Shown here piece after piece: positions 61,837-64,000 of a stretch of 64,000 nucleotides of DNA. Origin of the DNA: Planctomonas deserti (GTDB lineage Bacteria; Actinomycetota; Actinomycetes; Actinomycetales; Microbacteriaceae). Within the stretch, counting starts at the first letter, position 1. Every line of letters begins with the position of its first letter. Below the pieces are notes generated by a model. It searched no databases, was not told where the DNA came from, and saw nothing but the letters and a program-made list of their open reading frames with translations. The position numbers and the translations under genes are program-made. The DNA lies in assembly GCF_003067705.1 (NCBI RefSeq), contig NZ_QANL01000001.1:496001-560000 (forward strand), given 5' to 3'.

Positions 61837-62580
61837 CTACAGGGTGCGCTCCGCGAACGCGCGCATCGCGTCGCGCACGTACTCCGCGTACACGATGCCG
61901 TCGCGCGTGTAGTTGGCCGCGAAGCGGGGGTCGTCCACGTACATCTGCCCGAGTCCCTCGAAGTACTCGCGGGACACGTCGCCCACGGGCGCCTTCAGCC
62001 ACTCGTAGTGCCGGCGCGCGATCGACTGCACCTCGTCGGACGCGGGGTCGAGGCCAGCCGCGCTCGCGTCGCCGTAGTCGCTCGCGATGCGCAGGTGCCG
62101 CTCCTGGAACTCGCGCCTCTCGGCCTCGCTCATCGAGCGCCACCAGCGGTCGCCGTGGGCGTAGGCGTCGCGACCCCAGCGCTCCTCGACCTCCTCGCGA
62201 TACTGTGTGTGGTCGAATCCGTCGAACATCTCGTCTGCCATCAGTTGTTCACCTCCCTTCCATTTGCGGATCGTCGTCTCGATCGACCGGATCTGCCGAT
62301 CGATGCGGTCCTTCTCCCGGCGGAGCTCGGCCAGGTGGCCGGTCAGCGCGCTGACGTCGTCGGCCTGGCCGTCCAGCACGCGGCGGATGTCGGCGAGCCC
62401 GAGCCCCAGCCCCCGCAGGAGCAGGATGCGCTGCAGGCGGGCGAGCGTGCCCGGGTCGTAGAAGCGGTATCCGTTCGCCCCCACCCGCGCAGGCGTGAGC
62501 AGGCCGATGTCGTCGTAGTGCCGCAGGGTGCGCGAGGTGGTTCCCGACGCCCGCGCGACCTCCTGGATCGACCACTCCAT
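61837..62580 (-). CDS. MerR family regulator with TipAS effector domain
   Basis: 247 aa. The N-terminal MerR DNA-binding domain (WSIQEVARASGTTSRTLRHYDDIGLL, then RVGANGYRFYDPGTLARLQRI) leads to a coiled coil (about 80-110). The C-terminal TipAS domain (FDGFDHTQYREEVEERWG, WWRSMSEAERREFQ, RHYEWLK) binds thiopeptide-like or other drugs in TipA. The upstream sequence has a palindrome inside a 19-base spacer, the hallmark of MerR control, so the protein probably activates its own gene when bound to an effector. It may also sense cues for the neighbouring pump. Confidence 0.94.
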   Translation of the reverse strand: MEWSIQEVARASGTTSRTLRHYDDIGLLTPARVGANGYRFYDPGTLARLQRILLLRGLGLGLADIRRVLDGQADDVSALTGHLAELRREKDRIDRQIRSIETTIRKWKGGEQLMADEMFDGFDHTQYREEVEERWGRDAYAHGDRWWRSMSEAERREFQERHLRIASDYGDASAAGLDPASDEVQSIARRHYEWLKAPVGDVSREYFEGLGQMYVDDPRFAANYTRDGIVYAEYVRDAMRAFAERTL

Positions 62581-62634
62581 GACGCCTCCCTTCCTCCACC
62601 GCCGAGCACTGCCTCGGTCGTTGTCGCACCTTCC

Positions 62635-62665
62635 ACGCTAAAAGTTGACGCTGCGTCAAGGTCAA
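62635..62665 (-). promoter_or_regulatory. MerR-type promoter with 19-base spacer and palindrome
   Basis: On the minus strand: -35 TTGACC, a 19-base spacer holding the perfect palindrome TTGACGC-A-GCGTCAA, then TAGCGT as -10. The over-long spacer with an internal dyad is typical of MerR-activated promoters. Start codon 55 bases downstream. Confidence 0.65.
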
Positions 62666-62727
62666 GGGCTGTAAAGAGAAGATTTTCGCAGAGCGGCGAC
62701 GAACCCGTTGCGTTCACTCGCAGACGC

Positions 62728-62757
62728 GATATATCGTGTTGGAATCGAGATACATCG
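62728..62757 (+). promoter_or_regulatory. GATAYATCG direct repeats, probable PadR operator
   Basis: GATATATCG (62728-62736, within the palindrome CGATATATCG) and GATACATCG (62749-62757), 21 bases apart and just before the ribosome site. AT-rich spots in an otherwise GC-rich region. Confidence 0.6.
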
Positions 62758-62769
62758 CGAAGGAGCGTC

Positions 62770-63612
62770 ATGCAGGAGCAATGGTTCGTGTCGGAGCCAC
62801 GCGTCATCGACGTCGGCGTCATCCGCACTCTCAAGGTCTCTCTCATCGGAGGTCAGGTCGACGTGATCGGGCACGACGAGCCGGTCACGCGCGTCGAGGT
62901 GCACAGCGTCTCGGGCAAGGAGCTGAAGGTGTCCCTCGACGGCGACGTCCTCGAGATCGACCACCCCCAGCTGCGGTGGGACAACTTCATCTCGGTCTTC
63001 GCGTCGTTCCGGGACCACGCCCGCGCGGACGTGAGCATCCTCCTCCCGCGGTCCGTCCAGCTGAAGCTCGGCGTCGTCACCGCCGAGGCGCTCGTCTCGG
63101 GCATCCGCAGCGACGCGAAGCTCAACACCGTGAGCGGAAGCGTCGTCGTCGACCAGGTCGAGGGCGACATCGACCTCAACTCCGTGAGCGGCGAGTTCTC
63201 CGTGCGCAACCACCGCGGCGAGATCGAGGCGAACACGGTGTCGGGCGACGTGACGGCGAGCGGCGCCATCGACCGGTTCCACGCCAACGGGGTGAGCGGG
63301 TCCGTCGCCCTGGATCTGTCCGGCACCCCCCTGTCCGTCGACAACAGCACGGTCAGCGGGAACCTCACGGTCCGGCTGCCCCGGGCCTTCCGCACGTACT
63401 TCACCGGCAACACCGTGAGCGGCACCCTGCAGCTGGACGGCGTGCAGACGCGCGGGGTGCGGGGCCGAGGGCACAGCTCGACCTCCGGCCCGGAGGGCGC
63501 GCCGGCCGTCGAGATCCGCGCCAACTCGGTGTCCGGCGACATCGCGGTCGTGCGCACGTCCGAGCTGGCCGGCGCGGACTCCCCCGCGGGCGGGTCCGGG
63601 GCGCCGGCATGA
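62770..63612 (+). CDS. DUF4097 beta-strand repeat protein
   Basis: 280 aa from the ATG at 62770 (GAAGGAG upstream). After a short N-terminus the chain is built of regular beta strands with a repeating NTVSGSVVVDQVEGDIDLNS-like pattern (NTVSG, NSVSG, NTVSG, NGVSG, STVSG, NTVSG, NSVSG), a DUF4097/adhesin-like solenoid. No signal peptide or TM. Frequently paired with a PadR regulator, whose gene overlaps its stop here (ATGA). Function not established. Confidence 0.9.
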   Translation: MQEQWFVSEPRVIDVGVIRTLKVSLIGGQVDVIGHDEPVTRVEVHSVSGKELKVSLDGDVLEIDHPQLRWDNFISVFASFRDHARADVSILLPRSVQLKLGVVTAEALVSGIRSDAKLNTVSGSVVVDQVEGDIDLNSVSGEFSVRNHRGEIEANTVSGDVTASGAIDRFHANGVSGSVALDLSGTPLSVDNSTVSGNLTVRLPRAFRTYFTGNTVSGTLQLDGVQTRGVRGRGHSSTSGPEGAPAVEIRANSVSGDIAVVRTSELAGADSPAGGSGAPA

Positions 63613-64000
63613 CCCCGCCGGTCTTCGCCCACGGTCACCTGCGCCTCTACCTGCTGAGCCTGCTCGCGGAGTCACCGAAGCACGGCTACGAGCTCATCCA
63701 GTCGCTCAGCGACCGCTTCGGCGGCACGTACACGCCGAGCGCGGGAACCGTGTATCCCCGGCTGGCGAAGCTCGAGGACGAGGGGCTCGTCTCGAAGCAG
63801 AGCGACGGCCGCAAGACCACCTACTCCATCACCGAGGCGGGGCGGGCGGAGCTCGCGGCGCGGCAGGACGAGCTCGACTCGATCGAGGTCGACATGACGG
63901 ACTCGGTGCGGCGCCTCGCCGACGAGGTACGCAGCGGGGTGTCCGTGGCCATGCGCAGCCTGCGCGCCGACCTCGCCTCCGCCGCGCGGGAGGCGAGGGG
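63609..64000 (+). CDS. PadR family regulator (cut by window end)
   Basis: The first 130 codons are visible. Winged helix typical of PadR: HLRLYLLSLLAESPKHGYELIQSLSDRF, SAGTVYPRLAKLEDEGLVSKQ and DGRKTTYSITEAGRAEL, then the start of the C-terminal dimerisation helix. It probably represses its own operon with the DUF4097 gene through the GATAYATCG sites. The remainder lies beyond position 64000. Confidence 0.93.
   Translation, partial: MTPPVFAHGHLRLYLLSLLAESPKHGYELIQSLSDRFGGTYTPSAGTVYPRLAKLEDEGLVSKQSDGRKTTYSITEAGRAELAARQDELDSIEVDMTDSVRRLADEVRSGVSVAMRSLRADLASAAREAR

Overview
The window is high-GC actinobacterial chromosome. The gene order tilS-hpt-ftsH-folE-folP-folBK-DUF3180-PH-PH-DUF2520-panC, the Holin-X/DUF3618 envelope proteins, the YPSW-type secreted peptidoglycan hydrolases and the many 4-base ATGA/GTGA gene overlaps suggest Micrococcales, most likely Microbacteriaceae. 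The family placement is inference from gene content. No phage, integrase, transposase, rRNA or CRISPR array is visible.

Layout. 1-10.2 kb (minus strand): a housekeeping run covering tRNA-Ile lysidinylation (tilS), purine salvage (hpt), membrane proteolysis (ftsH), folate synthesis (folE, folP, fused folB-folK), two bacterial PH-domain membrane proteins, a DUF2520 protein and pantothenate synthesis (panC, cut by the window start). 10.3-14 kb: inorganic pyrophosphatase converges on two secreted coiled-coil peptidoglycan hydrolases (NlpC/P60 and M23). 14.4-14.7 kb: tRNA-Glu, tRNA-Asp, a terminator and tRNA-Phe. 14.8-22.4 kb: a short-chain dehydrogenase, a four-gene minus operon (GT2, GNAT, AI-2E-type transporter, unknown), a three-gene envelope/stress operon (helical repeat protein, Holin-X, DUF3618), two small unknown genes and a MarR regulator.

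22.5-50.5 kb is a dedicated cell-surface polysaccharide island. It encodes a polyprenyl glycosylphosphotransferase, a Wzx-type flippase, an APH-fold kinase, GT4, a Wzz-like chain-length protein, a Wzy-like polymerase and another glycosyltransferase on the plus strand. On the minus strand are a hexapeptide acyltransferase, a CDP-alcohol phosphotransferase and GT2, followed by three tandem paralogous giant secreted proteins (802, 1314 and about 1873 aa) with a shared propeller-like N-terminus and shared C-terminal domain but increasing numbers of LamG and PKD modules. Beyond them lie a TM-anchored Pro/Ser/Glu-rich protein, two paralogous parallel beta-helix proteins (one anchored, one secreted) and a divergent TagD-like cytidylyltransferase. 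A recurring CCCCC-GRAA-(Y)-GGGG box, usually next to TAC, sits about 80-140 bases upstream of several of these genes. Together the genes read as a Wzx/Wzy capsule or exopolysaccharide pathway with a possible glycerol-phosphate or similar decoration and its own family of surface proteins. This is the most interesting part of the window.

50.6-64 kb: recQ, trxA, an EamA transporter preceded by a 7-base microsatellite, a DEAD-box RNA helicase with a long disordered repeat N-terminus, a secreted esterase, a large RND pump, a YczE-like membrane protein, a MerR/TipAS regulator with a classical 19-base-spacer operator, and a DUF4097-PadR pair (PadR cut by the window end). Convergent gene junctions carry an unusual concentration of short repeats: two copies of a ~61-67 base near-perfect hairpin, two copies of a 16-base mini-hairpin, and tandem duplications that run across gene 3' ends.
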